Of a DNA stretch of 64,000 bases, positions 18,173 through 25,483 are shown piece after piece. Under the pieces are notes generated by a model. It saw only the letters and a program-made list of their open reading frames with translations, did no database searches and was not told the origin of the DNA. The first letter of the stretch is position 1. Every line of letters begins with the position of its first letter. Position numbers and translations under genes: made by a program. This DNA comes from Sphaerisporangium rufum. Its GTDB lineage: Bacteria; Actinomycetota; Actinomycetes; Streptosporangiales; Streptosporangiaceae. The stretch lies in the NCBI RefSeq assembly GCF_016863395.1, contig NZ_BOOU01000014.1, positions 1 to 64,000 of the forward strand, read 5' to 3'.

Positions 18173-18412
18173 GGGCGCCTCCACATCGGCAGTTGTCCTA
18201 CGAGGCAAACGCACTTTACAAGGCAGGGTCGCCTTGTAAGGCCCCACGTGGCGTGAGCACCACCCGCCATCGGGGACGGGCTGCTCGCCGGTCATGGTGG
18301 GCTTTCTTCCAACGTGCCGAGTTGCCGCGATCCGGCGCGCGGCCCGTCCCGACGGGGGCCGGCTGGGTACCGTTGCCGGGTCAGCGCCCGGAACGATCAC
18401 CAGGAGCAGCAG

Positions 18413-19570
18413 ATGACGGCGACCGCGGACGCCCCGCAGCAGTTACCCTTCGACCCGGCGTGCCCGTTGATCGGCGTCGAGGAGGAGTACCTCGTCGTGG
18501 ACCCGGCGACCCGGGAGGTGGCGCCGCGCGGCGCCGACGTGGCGCGGCGCGCCGCGGCCGGGCTCGGCCCGCTGGTCGGCACCGAGATAACCAGGTTCCA
18601 GGTCGAGACCAGGACCGACCCGTGCGGCGGGCCGGCCGAGCTGGCCGGGCAACTGGCCCGGCTGCGCGCCGGGGTGGCCGAAGCCGCGCGGGAGGAAGGG
18701 CTGGCCGTGGTGGCCACCGGCACGCCGGTGCTGGGCGAGGCGGTGCCGCCGCCGATCCACGACGGCCCGCGGTACGAGGCGGGCATCGCCACCTACGGTG
18801 CGCTGCACGACGAGCAGAGCATCTGTGCCGGGCACGTCCACGTGCACCTGCCCGACCGCGAGCAGGCGGTGCTGGTGGGCAACCACCTGCGGCCGTGGCT
18901 GCCGGTGCTCATCTCGCTGACGGCCAACTCCCCGTACTGGCTGGGCCGGGACACCGGGTACGCCGGCTGGCGGACGCTGTCCTGGGGCAAGTGGCCGGTG
19001 GCCGGCCCGCCGCCGTACTTCGCCTCCCTCGCCGAGCACGAGCAACTGGTCGCGGCGCTCACCGGGACGGGCGCCCTGGTGGATCCGGGCACCATCTTCT
19101 GGGACGTCCGCCCGTCGGCGCGGCTGCCCACCCTGGAGGTGCGGGTGACCGACGTGCCCGCCACGGCGGGGGAGTCGGCGCTGCTGGCCGCGCTGGTCCG
19201 GGCGCTGGTCGTGGTGTCGCTGGACCGGGTCGGCGGCGGCGACCCCGGGCCGCGCCCGCCGGAGGCGCTGCTGCGGGCCGCCTACTGGCGGGCCGCCCGC
19301 GACGGGCTGGCCGGGCACGGCGTGCACCCGGTGACCGGGGCGCTGCGCCCGGCGGTGGAGCTGGCCGCCGAGCTGGCCGAGCACGTCCGCCCGGCGCTGG
19401 CGGGCACCGGCGACCTCGACCTGGTGACCCGGGGGCTCGCCCTGCTGCGCGAGCACGGTACCGGCGCGGCCCGCCAGCGGGCCGCCTTCGCGCGCGGCGG
19501 CCCGGCCGGGGTGGTCGACCATCTGATCGCCGCCTTCACCGCGCCCTTCGGCCCGCCGGACGCCGGCTGA
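18413..19570 (+). CDS. Carboxylate-amine ligase, YbdK/GCS2 family
   Basis: A 385-residue ATP-grasp-like ligase of the glutamate-cysteine ligase type 2 family. It shows GVEEEYLVVDPATREV at the start, CAGHVHVHLPD in the middle, and FWDVRPSARLPTLEVRVTD. Family members join glutamate to an amine or cysteine. In actinomycetes without glutathione the reaction is often unknown. An AGGAG site precedes the ATG. It ends 7 bp from the convergent flavoprotein gene. Confidence 0.88.
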   Translation: MTATADAPQQLPFDPACPLIGVEEEYLVVDPATREVAPRGADVARRAAAGLGPLVGTEITRFQVETRTDPCGGPAELAGQLARLRAGVAEAAREEGLAVVATGTPVLGEAVPPPIHDGPRYEAGIATYGALHDEQSICAGHVHVHLPDREQAVLVGNHLRPWLPVLISLTANSPYWLGRDTGYAGWRTLSWGKWPVAGPPPYFASLAEHEQLVAALTGTGALVDPGTIFWDVRPSARLPTLEVRVTDVPATAGESALLAALVRALVVVSLDRVGGGDPGPRPPEALLRAAYWRAARDGLAGHGVHPVTGALRPAVELAAELAEHVRPALAGTGDLDLVTRGLALLREHGTGAARQRAAFARGGPAGVVDHLIAAFTAPFGPPDAG

Positions 19571-19577
19571 CCGCCCG

Positions 19578-21110
19578 TCACCGGTCGAGAAGGGTGGCCA
19601 GGAAGTCGCGCAGCGGGCGGACGTGGCGGACCGGGTCCTGCCACCGGGCGAGCAGGTCCTCCAGCAGGTGCTGTTCGGCCACCTGCTCGCCGTGGCGGTG
19701 CGCGCGCACCACCGGGTGCAGGAACGCGCACTCCTCGGCCCGCTCCGGCGTCGGGTGCCGCTGGATGGCGAACACGTCCGGCCGGTCGCGCGGGCCCCAG
19801 CGCAGCGTGGCGGTCAGGCACAGCGGGTGGCCGGCGAACCGCTGGACCGCGTAGTCCTCCGGCAGGTCGGTGTGGTGGCAGAACTCGCCGGTCGCCTCGT
19901 CCAGCACGAACGCGTCGCACAGGTACTCGAACTGGGTCCACAGCGCGGAGCTGTGGTTCAGCCGCTCCAGCATGGTGTCGGCCAGCCGTCCGGGGTCGGC
20001 CGGCACCGGCCGGGCGGCGAGCGGGACGCCGTCGTACCGCTCGGCGAGCAGCGCGGCCAGCGTGCGCAGGTTGTAGCGGAACCCGTCGATGAACGCCGAG
20101 GAGGCCCGCTTGAAGTCGCGCGCCTGCATCAGCGTGCCGGCGAAGTACAGGCCGTCGACGTTGGCGGACCGGAAGTCGGCGCGGATGGCGGGCAGCCGGC
20201 CGTTCGGGGTGAGCTCGGGCCGGCAGGAGTCGCCGAAGACGCCGGTGTCCATGGTGAAGCCGGTGCAGCGCACCACCGCGTCGTACTCCAGCTCGGCCCG
20301 CTCGCCGTCGGCCAGGGTGTAGGTGATGTCCACCAGGTAGCGGTCGCCCTCCCGCCGGATGCGGTCGATGTCGCACTCCAGCACGGCGTGCAGCGTCTTG
20401 AACCAGTAGCTGTCCAGCAGCGCGCCGTACTGCCCTCGCACGTGGCCGGGATGCTTGCTGTTCCAGGCCAGCCGCACCGGGCTCGGGCTGGCCAGGTGGA
20501 TCACCGCGGCGTGGTCCAGCATGGCGTGCGCGGTCTCGAACGCGGAGTTGCCCTTGCCGATGATGAGCACCCGCTTGCCGGTGAACTCCTCGCCGGCGAT
20601 GGGCACGTCCTCATACCCCATGGCGTGCTCGATGCCGGGGATGTCGGGGACGTACGGCCCGCCCCAGCCGGCCGCCACGATCACGCACTCGGCGCGGTAC
20701 ACCTGGTCGCCGGCGTGCACGGTGAAGTGGTCGCCGTCCTTGTCCACCCGGTGCACCTCGGTGGAGTGCCGGACGTTCAGCCCGTGCTCGCGCTGGAAGT
20801 CGGCCAGGTAGCGGACCAGGTCCTCGGCGCGCGGGAAGTACTGCCGCGAGTAGCGCGGGAACAGCAGCGAGTCGTTGAGCAGGGAGTTCCAGTCCCAGCG
20901 CAGGTTGATCTCCGGGTCCTTCTCCCCGGTGTTCACCTTGTTCAGCGAGATCAGCCGGCGGTGCCGGGGGTAGCGGCGGAAGAACCCGCCGGGGGCGGGT
21001 TCGCGCTCCAGGACGAGGTAGTCGGCACTGGCGCGGTGCAGGAAGTAGCCGAGCTGGAGGCCGCCGGGCCCGGCGCCGATGATCAGGTAGCGGTGGTGGA
21101 TCGGGGACAT
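19578..21110 (-). CDS. FAD-dependent monooxygenase/oxidoreductase
   Basis: A 510-residue two-dinucleotide-binding flavoprotein. The FAD site is IIGAGPGGLQLGYFLHR at residues 8-24, and a GKGNSAFETAHAM motif near 190 binds NADPH. WGGPYVPDIPGIEHAMGYEDV links the domains. The layout resembles class B monooxygenases and lysine/ornithine N-hydroxylases. A C-terminal region after 370 is unusual and may be a separate substrate domain. Its ATG overlaps the stop of the AhpD-like gene by one base (TGATG). It could oxygenate an amine or ketone for a neighbouring pathway, but it lies outside the phased-repeat regulon. Confidence 0.8.
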   Translation of the reverse strand: MSPIHHRYLIIGAGPGGLQLGYFLHRASADYLVLEREPAPGGFFRRYPRHRRLISLNKVNTGEKDPEINLRWDWNSLLNDSLLFPRYSRQYFPRAEDLVRYLADFQREHGLNVRHSTEVHRVDKDGDHFTVHAGDQVYRAECVIVAAGWGGPYVPDIPGIEHAMGYEDVPIAGEEFTGKRVLIIGKGNSAFETAHAMLDHAAVIHLASPSPVRLAWNSKHPGHVRGQYGALLDSYWFKTLHAVLECDIDRIRREGDRYLVDITYTLADGERAELEYDAVVRCTGFTMDTGVFGDSCRPELTPNGRLPAIRADFRSANVDGLYFAGTLMQARDFKRASSAFIDGFRYNLRTLAALLAERYDGVPLAARPVPADPGRLADTMLERLNHSSALWTQFEYLCDAFVLDEATGEFCHHTDLPEDYAVQRFAGHPLCLTATLRWGPRDRPDVFAIQRHPTPERAEECAFLHPVVRAHRHGEQVAEQHLLEDLLARWQDPVRHVRPLRDFLATLLDR

Positions 21111-21652
21111 CAGGGCCGCGGCGCCGCGTAGCCGTGCTCGACGATGAACTTGGCGTGCTCGGCGTAGGCCGCCGGGTCGTCCGGGGCCAGGGTCGCCAGC
21201 CCGTCCACGTACCGGTTGTACATGCAGAACGCGGCGGCGATCAGCACGGTGTCGTGGATCTCCACGTCGGTCGCGCCGGCCTCCCGGGCCGCGGCCACGT
21301 CGGCGGCGCCGACCTCCCGGCCGCCGCGCTGCACCGCGCCGGCGATGCGCAGCAGGGCGCGCGTCTTTTCGGACACCGGGGCGGCGTCCAGGTCGTCGCG
21401 CACCTGCTCGACCAGGTCCATGCCCTCGGTGAGCTGGGCGGCGGCGAACGCGGCGTGCGAGGAGTAGCAGAACGTGCAGCGGTTCAGCGAGGAGACGTAC
21501 GCGGCGATCAGTTCACGCTCGCCGCGGGACAGCGTGCTGTCCCCGCGCAGGAGCACCTCGGCCAGCGCGTTCAGCGGGCCCGCGGTCTCCGGCCGGAACC
21601 GGAACAGGCCGCGGATCCCCGGCTCGGCGGAGTCGAGGGTGATGTGGGGCAT
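21110..21652 (-). CDS. AhpD-like peroxidase-related protein
   Basis: A 180-residue all-helical protein of the carboxymuconolactone decarboxylase/AhpD superfamily with the redox pair in LNRCTFCYSSHAAFA (CxxC followed by SxxH). EIHDTVLIAAAFCMYNRYVDGLATL is the second conserved block. It may reduce peroxides or serve an alkylperoxidase-like role linked to the coupled flavoprotein. It is a paralogue of 22392-23078; long nucleotide stretches in the last third are nearly identical. Confidence 0.85.
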   Translation of the reverse strand: MPHITLDSAEPGIRGLFRFRPETAGPLNALAEVLLRGDSTLSRGERELIAAYVSSLNRCTFCYSSHAAFAAAQLTEGMDLVEQVRDDLDAAPVSEKTRALLRIAGAVQRGGREVGAADVAAAREAGATDVEIHDTVLIAAAFCMYNRYVDGLATLAPDDPAAYAEHAKFIVEHGYAAPRP

Positions 21653-21951
21653 GGGCGCTCCTGGGCATGGTGATACGGGCGTACGGAAATCGGGATATCG
21701 GGCGGGTTTGTCGCCGGGCCGGCCGGGTCCAGCTGACAAATGCACATGTTTTGTCATGGGACGGCGGCCTGTCAACGGCGGGCCGCGGATACTGGGGTCG
21801 GCGCAGGTGAGCGGGTTTTTGACTCGGCCCGTGACCGGTGGGTGGCCATTCGGTAAGTCTCTTCTCACTCCCTTGTTTGTCCGGAATGTCGGGCGTAGCG
21901 TCACCGTCGGCGCCCCCCCAAAAGATCCGCACCGTCAATGAGGAGGCCGTA

Positions 21952-22347
21952 ATGTCCGACCACCCTAATGTCAACCCCGCCCGGGAAAGCTACGACGCCA
22001 TCGCCAAGGGCGACCTGGAACTCCTCCGGGACACCCTGCTCACCGATGACGTCGTCTTCCACGTGCCCGGCCGGGGCTCGCTGGCCGGCGACCACCGCGG
22101 CAAGGACGCGGTGCTGCGCTACGTCGAACGGCTCGCCGAGACGACCGGGAACTCCCTGCGGTACGAGCCGGAGACCTTCCTGGTCAACGACCAGCACGTC
22201 GCGGCGATGATCCGCATCCGCGGCGACCGGGACGGCGAGGTGCTCGACGAGCGCGGCGTGCACGTCTTCCGCCTGGTGGACGGCCGGATCGCCGAGCGCT
22301 GGAGCTATCCCTACGACTCCTACGTCATCGACGACTTCTTCTCCTGA
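21952..22347 (+). CDS. SnoaL-like/NTF2-fold protein
   Basis: A 131-residue protein with the SnoaL-like polyketide cyclase/NTF2 fold: ARESYDAIAKGDLELLRDTLLTDDVVFHVPGRG, then HRGKDAVLRYVERLAE and HVFRLVDGRIAERWSY. It is a small alpha+beta-barrel protein that may isomerise or hydrolyse an unknown metabolite. An AGGAGG site precedes the ATG. It stands between two paralogous AhpD-like genes. Confidence 0.85.
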   Translation: MSDHPNVNPARESYDAIAKGDLELLRDTLLTDDVVFHVPGRGSLAGDHRGKDAVLRYVERLAETTGNSLRYEPETFLVNDQHVAAMIRIRGDRDGEVLDERGVHVFRLVDGRIAERWSYPYDSYVIDDFFS

Positions 22348-22391
22348 CGCCCGCCGGGCCGCGCCGGGGGAGCCCGTCCCGGCGCGGCCGG

Positions 22392-23078
22392 TCACGCCGG
22401 CCGCCGGTAGTCGGTCGCGAGGTAACCGCCGGTCATCTTCGCCCGGTCGGCGTACACCGAGGGGTCGGCGGGCGCGAGCGTGGCCAGCCCGTCGACGTAC
22501 CGGTTGTACATGCAGAACGCGGCGGCGATCAGCACGGTGTCGTGGATCTCCACCTCGGTCGCGCCGGCCGTCCGGGCCGCCGCCACCTGCTCGGCGGTCA
22601 CCCGCTTGCCGCCCTGCTGCACCGCGCCGGCGATGCGCAGCAGCGCGCGCATCTTGCCGGAGACCGGGGCGGCATCCAGGTCGGCGCACACCTGCTCGAC
22701 CAGGCCCATCCCCTCCGGAGCCCGCACCGCGGCGAAGGCGGCGTGGGTGAAGAAGCAGAACCGGCACTCGTTCAGCGCCGACACGTACGCCGCGATCAAC
22801 TCGCGCTCGCCGCGGGACATCGTGCTCTTTCCGCACAGCAGTACCTCCGACAGCGCGTTCAGCGGCTGCGCGGTCTCCGGCCGGAACCGGAAGAGCCCGC
22901 GGATGCCCGGCTCGCCGGAGTCCAGCGCGATGTGCGGGCCGCAGGTCCGCTCCTCGCCGACGTCCACCGCCGGCGGGCGCAGCGGCCAGTCCAGCCCGCA
23001 GGTGGCGCCACCGGTCTCCCCGGCGACCTCCAGCGTCACGGCGTCGACCCGGTCCCGCGTCAGCGTTGCGTTCGTCAT
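22392..23078 (-). CDS. AhpD-like peroxidase-related protein with N-terminal extension
   Basis: A 228-residue paralogue of 21110-21652. About 48 extra residues at the N-terminus contain a pair of separate cysteines. The redox motif is changed to LNECRFCFFTHAAFA, keeping CxxC and the His. A GGAGG site precedes the ATG. The two copies with a SnoaL-like gene between them look like a local duplication. It may protect against, or use, peroxide formed by nearby oxygenases; this is inference. Confidence 0.83.
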   Translation of the reverse strand: MTNATLTRDRVDAVTLEVAGETGGATCGLDWPLRPPAVDVGEERTCGPHIALDSGEPGIRGLFRFRPETAQPLNALSEVLLCGKSTMSRGERELIAAYVSALNECRFCFFTHAAFAAVRAPEGMGLVEQVCADLDAAPVSGKMRALLRIAGAVQQGGKRVTAEQVAAARTAGATEVEIHDTVLIAAAFCMYNRYVDGLATLAPADPSVYADRAKMTGGYLATDYRRPA

Positions 23079-23417
23079 TTCCGTCCTCCGCTCGTTTCCC
23101 GACCGCTCGTCGCCGGTTTCCCGGCCACACCGACAAATGTGCCGGTCGGCGCGTTCGCCGGGAAGCGCGATGGCGGCCAGCAAACTGCCGGAGCGGAGCC
23201 GCTTCCTGCCATCGGCCCGGCTTGACAGAAATGCCGGTACCAGGCCCGGGCCGCCTTTTCCCGGTTGTCCGCCGGGTTTCGGAATGACCCCCCTAAAAGA
23301 AAACGGGTTTCGGTCGTCCGATCGACGCCGTGGCCGGTGCGCATTCTGGAAGTTGGCGGCGGCCGCCCGGCGCGGCGATGCTCGGAGGCGAAGGCGTTCG
23401 CGACCGGGAGGTGCGCC
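23079..23417. other. Intergenic region without a recognised gene
   Basis: A 339-bp divergent gap between the AhpD-like gene and the small carboxylase-epsilon gene. It is less GC-rich than coding DNA and presumably holds both promoters. A TTGACA-like hexamer lies near 23223, but no matching -10 could be paired with it. Confidence 0.4.
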
Positions 23418-23651
23418 ATGCCGGAAGAGCCTTTCCTGCGGGTGGTCCGCGGCCGGCCCACTCCCGAGGAGCTGGCCGCGCTCATCATGGTGCTGAACGC
23501 CCGCGCCGCCTCCGCCGCCCCGGCCGCCGAGGCCGCGCCGGAGTCCGACGCCCGGCTGCCCGCCTGGATCGGCCGGATGCGCCCCGGCCGGCCCCGATGC
23601 GAGCCGGAGGCCGTCCCGGACGGCTGGCGGGTCGCCGGCTGGACCGGCTGA
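23418..23651 (+). CDS. Acyl-CoA carboxylase epsilon subunit-like protein
   Basis: A 77-residue protein. LRVVRGRPTPEELAALIMVLNARAA is the hallmark of the small epsilon subunits (AccE/PccE) that stabilise actinobacterial acyl-CoA carboxylases. The tail ends with a WRVAGWTG-type motif. No alpha or beta carboxylase gene is near, so it is an orphan here. It might boost malonyl-CoA supply for the PKS in the cluster that follows. The promoter is unclear, and the phased-repeat promoter lies downstream of it. Confidence 0.82.
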   Translation: MPEEPFLRVVRGRPTPEELAALIMVLNARAASAAPAAEAAPESDARLPAWIGRMRPGRPRCEPEAVPDGWRVAGWTG

Positions 23652-23725
23652 CGCCCCACCGCTCACCACGCCCATCCCGGGCCGGGTGCGGCCGTATCGC
23701 CCGGCCGATCCGCCGGGCGGCGGCG

Positions 23726-23768
23726 CTCAGCGTGATATCAGGGCGAGATCAGCGGCGGTGGGCATACT
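23726..23768 (+). promoter_or_regulatory. SARP-type promoter for the tRNA gene
   Basis: Three direct repeats, CTCAG (23726), ATCAG (23737) and ATCAG (23748), have an exact 11-bp period. The last starts 15 nt before a -10-like CATACT (23763-23768). SARP-type OmpR-like activators bind heptamer direct repeats with 11-bp period, 8 bp upstream of the -10; this fits if the repeat is seven bases. The same layout precedes several biosynthetic genes. The next gene downstream is the tRNA, about 63 bp away. Confidence 0.72.
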
Positions 23769-23830
23769 TGTAATCAGAACGGACCGCAGGAAACGAAGAA
23801 AAGCAGGAGACACCGCACCACGAGAATCCA

Positions 23831-23913
23831 GGAGAGGTTCCCGAAGCGGCCTAACGGGGACCGGTTCCACCGGTCGGGCGATGCCCGCGCAGGTTCGAAT
23901 CCTGCCCTCTCCG
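23831..23913 (+). tRNA. Class II (serine-type) tRNA with glycine anticodon UCC
   Basis: All arms fold perfectly. Acceptor GGAGAGG (23831-23837) pairs with CCTCTCC (23906-23912). The D-stem CCCG/CGGG encloses an 11-nt loop with AGCGGCCTAA. The anticodon stem GACCG/CGGTC (23859-23863, 23871-23875) encloses the loop GTTCCAC, giving anticodon TCC at 23866-23868 after T33. A long variable arm GGGC-GAT-GCCC (23876-23886) follows. The T-arm GCAGG/CCTGC has loop TTCGAAT. The discriminator is G73 and CCA is not encoded in full. The long variable arm, G73 and acceptor are serine-type identity elements, and SerRS does not read the anticodon. G32 and C38 could pair and shrink the loop to five bases, which might impair decoding. 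It has its own phased-repeat promoter and terminator-like hairpin, next to azoxy genes that need seryl-tRNA. Confidence 0.85.
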
Positions 23914-23920
23914 CACCTGC

Positions 23921-23974
23921 CGGAAAACGCGGTATGGGCACCCGATGCGGCCGGGTGCCCATACCGCGTTTCCG
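23921..23974 (+). terminator. Strong hairpin after the tRNA gene
   Basis: An inverted repeat of about 22 bp (23921-23943 with 23953-23974, one bulged A, nine-base loop) starts eight bases after the tRNA. It is far stronger than chance and lies where a factor-independent terminator is expected; no T-run follows, as is usual in high-GC actinomycetes. Confidence 0.75.
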
Positions 23975-23994
23975 GTGTTTCCGGTGTTTCCGGC
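23968..23994. repeat. Three 9-bp tandem repeats
   Basis: GTTTCCGGT occurs twice and GTTTCCGGC once in direct succession, beginning inside the 3' arm of the hairpin. Role unknown. Confidence 0.7.
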
Positions 23995-24208
23995 GTCTCC
24001 GCTTCGGGCCGCTGGTGGACGCGGCCTTCCGGCCGGGCCGGCACGGCCCGCCGCGGTGAACGGGTCAGACCGTCCCGAGCATCCGCATTTCTTGTAAACC
24101 GGTGCCCGGCCTCGCGTCCGGGTCATCGATGACGCACCCCCTCATGCGTATGTCACCGCGGCCCGATTCTCCTGCGCGGGCTTATCGTGGCGGGCGCTCC
24201 GGCGGCCG

Positions 24209-24251
24209 GTAAGTTCCCGATCAGGGCGATGTCAGCGTTCTCTGCGATAGT
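24209..24251 (+). promoter_or_regulatory. SARP-type promoter for the diiron oxidase operon
   Basis: ATCAG (24220) and GTCAG (24231) are 11 bp apart, with a weaker GTAAG (24209) one further period upstream. A -10-like GATAGT (24246-24251) starts 15 nt after the last repeat. The 3' half, GTCAG to ATAGT, is closely similar to 36451-36471. It drives 24403-25458. Confidence 0.72.
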
Positions 24252-24402
24252 AAACAACTGACAGGTCCAGTGCTGCGGCGTACGAGGTCCACCAGAACGG
24301 CGGAAATGGTGTCCGGCCGGCCGCGTGTGGATGTTTGAGAAACGGTGCCGCCTCCCGCGCGCGCGAGCGCGGTGCCAATTCACAAAAGGAATTGGAGAAA
24401 CC

Positions 24403-25458
24403 GTGTCCATCATCGACAGGCCCACCATGTCCGTTGCCGGCCCGGCGGCCGCCGTCGTGGAAGAGGTGTCGTCCTGGCTCGCCCTGCCCGCCGACGAGGT
24501 CGACCGCGCGTTCCTGCCCGAGCGGGAGCGCGTCACCGCCGCCATCGGTGACCTCAACGAGGCGGCGCTCGCCGGGGACGGCGAGGCCTTCTACCAGCAG
24601 CAGCTGCTCCTCTCGCGCATCTACCAGACCATCATGCAGATCCCCGAGACGCCGACCGCGGAGGGCTCGGTGCTGGTGCACGAGGTCACCCGGATGCTGG
24701 AGACGGCCACCACCGCCGCCGAGGACCGGTGGATCGAGCCCGGCACGCTGGAGGGCGCGCCCGCCGACCCCAAGCGGTACCTGTCCTGGCTGAAGGACCT
24801 GGTGCGCCGGCACCGGGCCTTCAAGCACCCGTACTACACCGAGTTCATCAACCGGGACGCCCGGCCGGAGGACCTGCGCACCTACGTGATCCAGGAGTCG
24901 GTGGTCGACGGCCGCTTCGACGACTTCCTGGCCATGATGCAGATCGGCACGTCGGGTGCCAGCAAGATGGAGATCGCCGGCAACTTCTGGGACGAGATGG
25001 GCAACGGCGACCCCGGCGAGGTGCACACCCACCTGTTCAACATGATCTACGACGTGTTCGACATCCGCCCGCAGGACCTGGAGAGCGCGATGACCGCCAG
25101 CGACCTGCTGTCGGGCAACCTCGCCGTGCTGCTGTGCCGGTACCGCCACACCTACCCCGAGGCGGTCGGCTTCCTCGGCATGACCGAGTGGCTGGTGCCC
25201 GACCGGTTCCGCAACGTCGTGCGGGCCTGGGAGCGGCTCGGCCTGCCGGACGCGGGTATCACCTACCATCGCCTGCACATCACCATCGACTCCCAGCACG
25301 CCGCCGGGTGGTTCCATAACGTGGTGCTGCCGGCCGCCACCTCCGACCGGATGCGGCGCGGCATCGCCCGGGGCGCGCTGTGGCGGGTCAACTCCTCGGC
25401 GCGGCACCTGGACGAGCGCCTGGCCAACACCTGGGCGGCCACCGGCCGCACCGCCTGA
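24403..25458 (+). CDS. Haem-oxygenase-like diiron oxidase (HDO) family protein
   Basis: A 351-residue protein of the iron-containing redox enzyme family (the HDO scaffold shared by SznF, UndA and BesC). Helical-bundle ligand motifs are visible: Glu in VIQESVVDGRFDDF, the segment KMEIAGNFWDEMGNGDPGEVHTHLF, and Asp/His in ITIDSQHAAGWFH. Family members activate O2 at a labile diiron site for N-oxygenation, C-C cleavage or decarboxylation. Valanimycin lacks such an enzyme, so here it may add an amine N-oxidation or a chain cleavage or desaturation. The start is GTG with GGAG in front; the upstream in-frame ATG at 24325 has no ribosome site. It is the first gene of a SARP-type promoter. Confidence 0.83.
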   Translation: MSIIDRPTMSVAGPAAAVVEEVSSWLALPADEVDRAFLPERERVTAAIGDLNEAALAGDGEAFYQQQLLLSRIYQTIMQIPETPTAEGSVLVHEVTRMLETATTAAEDRWIEPGTLEGAPADPKRYLSWLKDLVRRHRAFKHPYYTEFINRDARPEDLRTYVIQESVVDGRFDDFLAMMQIGTSGASKMEIAGNFWDEMGNGDPGEVHTHLFNMIYDVFDIRPQDLESAMTASDLLSGNLAVLLCRYRHTYPEAVGFLGMTEWLVPDRFRNVVRAWERLGLPDAGITYHRLHITIDSQHAAGWFHNVVLPAATSDRMRRGIARGALWRVNSSARHLDERLANTWAATGRTA

Positions 25459-25483
25459 CGGCGCCGGCGACGGGAGGACGGCC

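Noticed and set aside
23831-23913. Reading the tRNA-like gene as selenocysteine tRNA
   Set aside because: The acceptor stem has 7 bp rather than 8, the D-stem 4 bp rather than 6, and the anticodon is UCC, not UCA. No selenocysteine genes are near.
23831-23913. Reading the tRNA-like gene as tRNA-Leu or tRNA-Gly
   Set aside because: tRNA-Gly is class I without a long variable arm. tRNA-Leu has A73 and a different D-loop layout; here the discriminator is G and the D-arm resembles actinobacterial tRNA-Ser.
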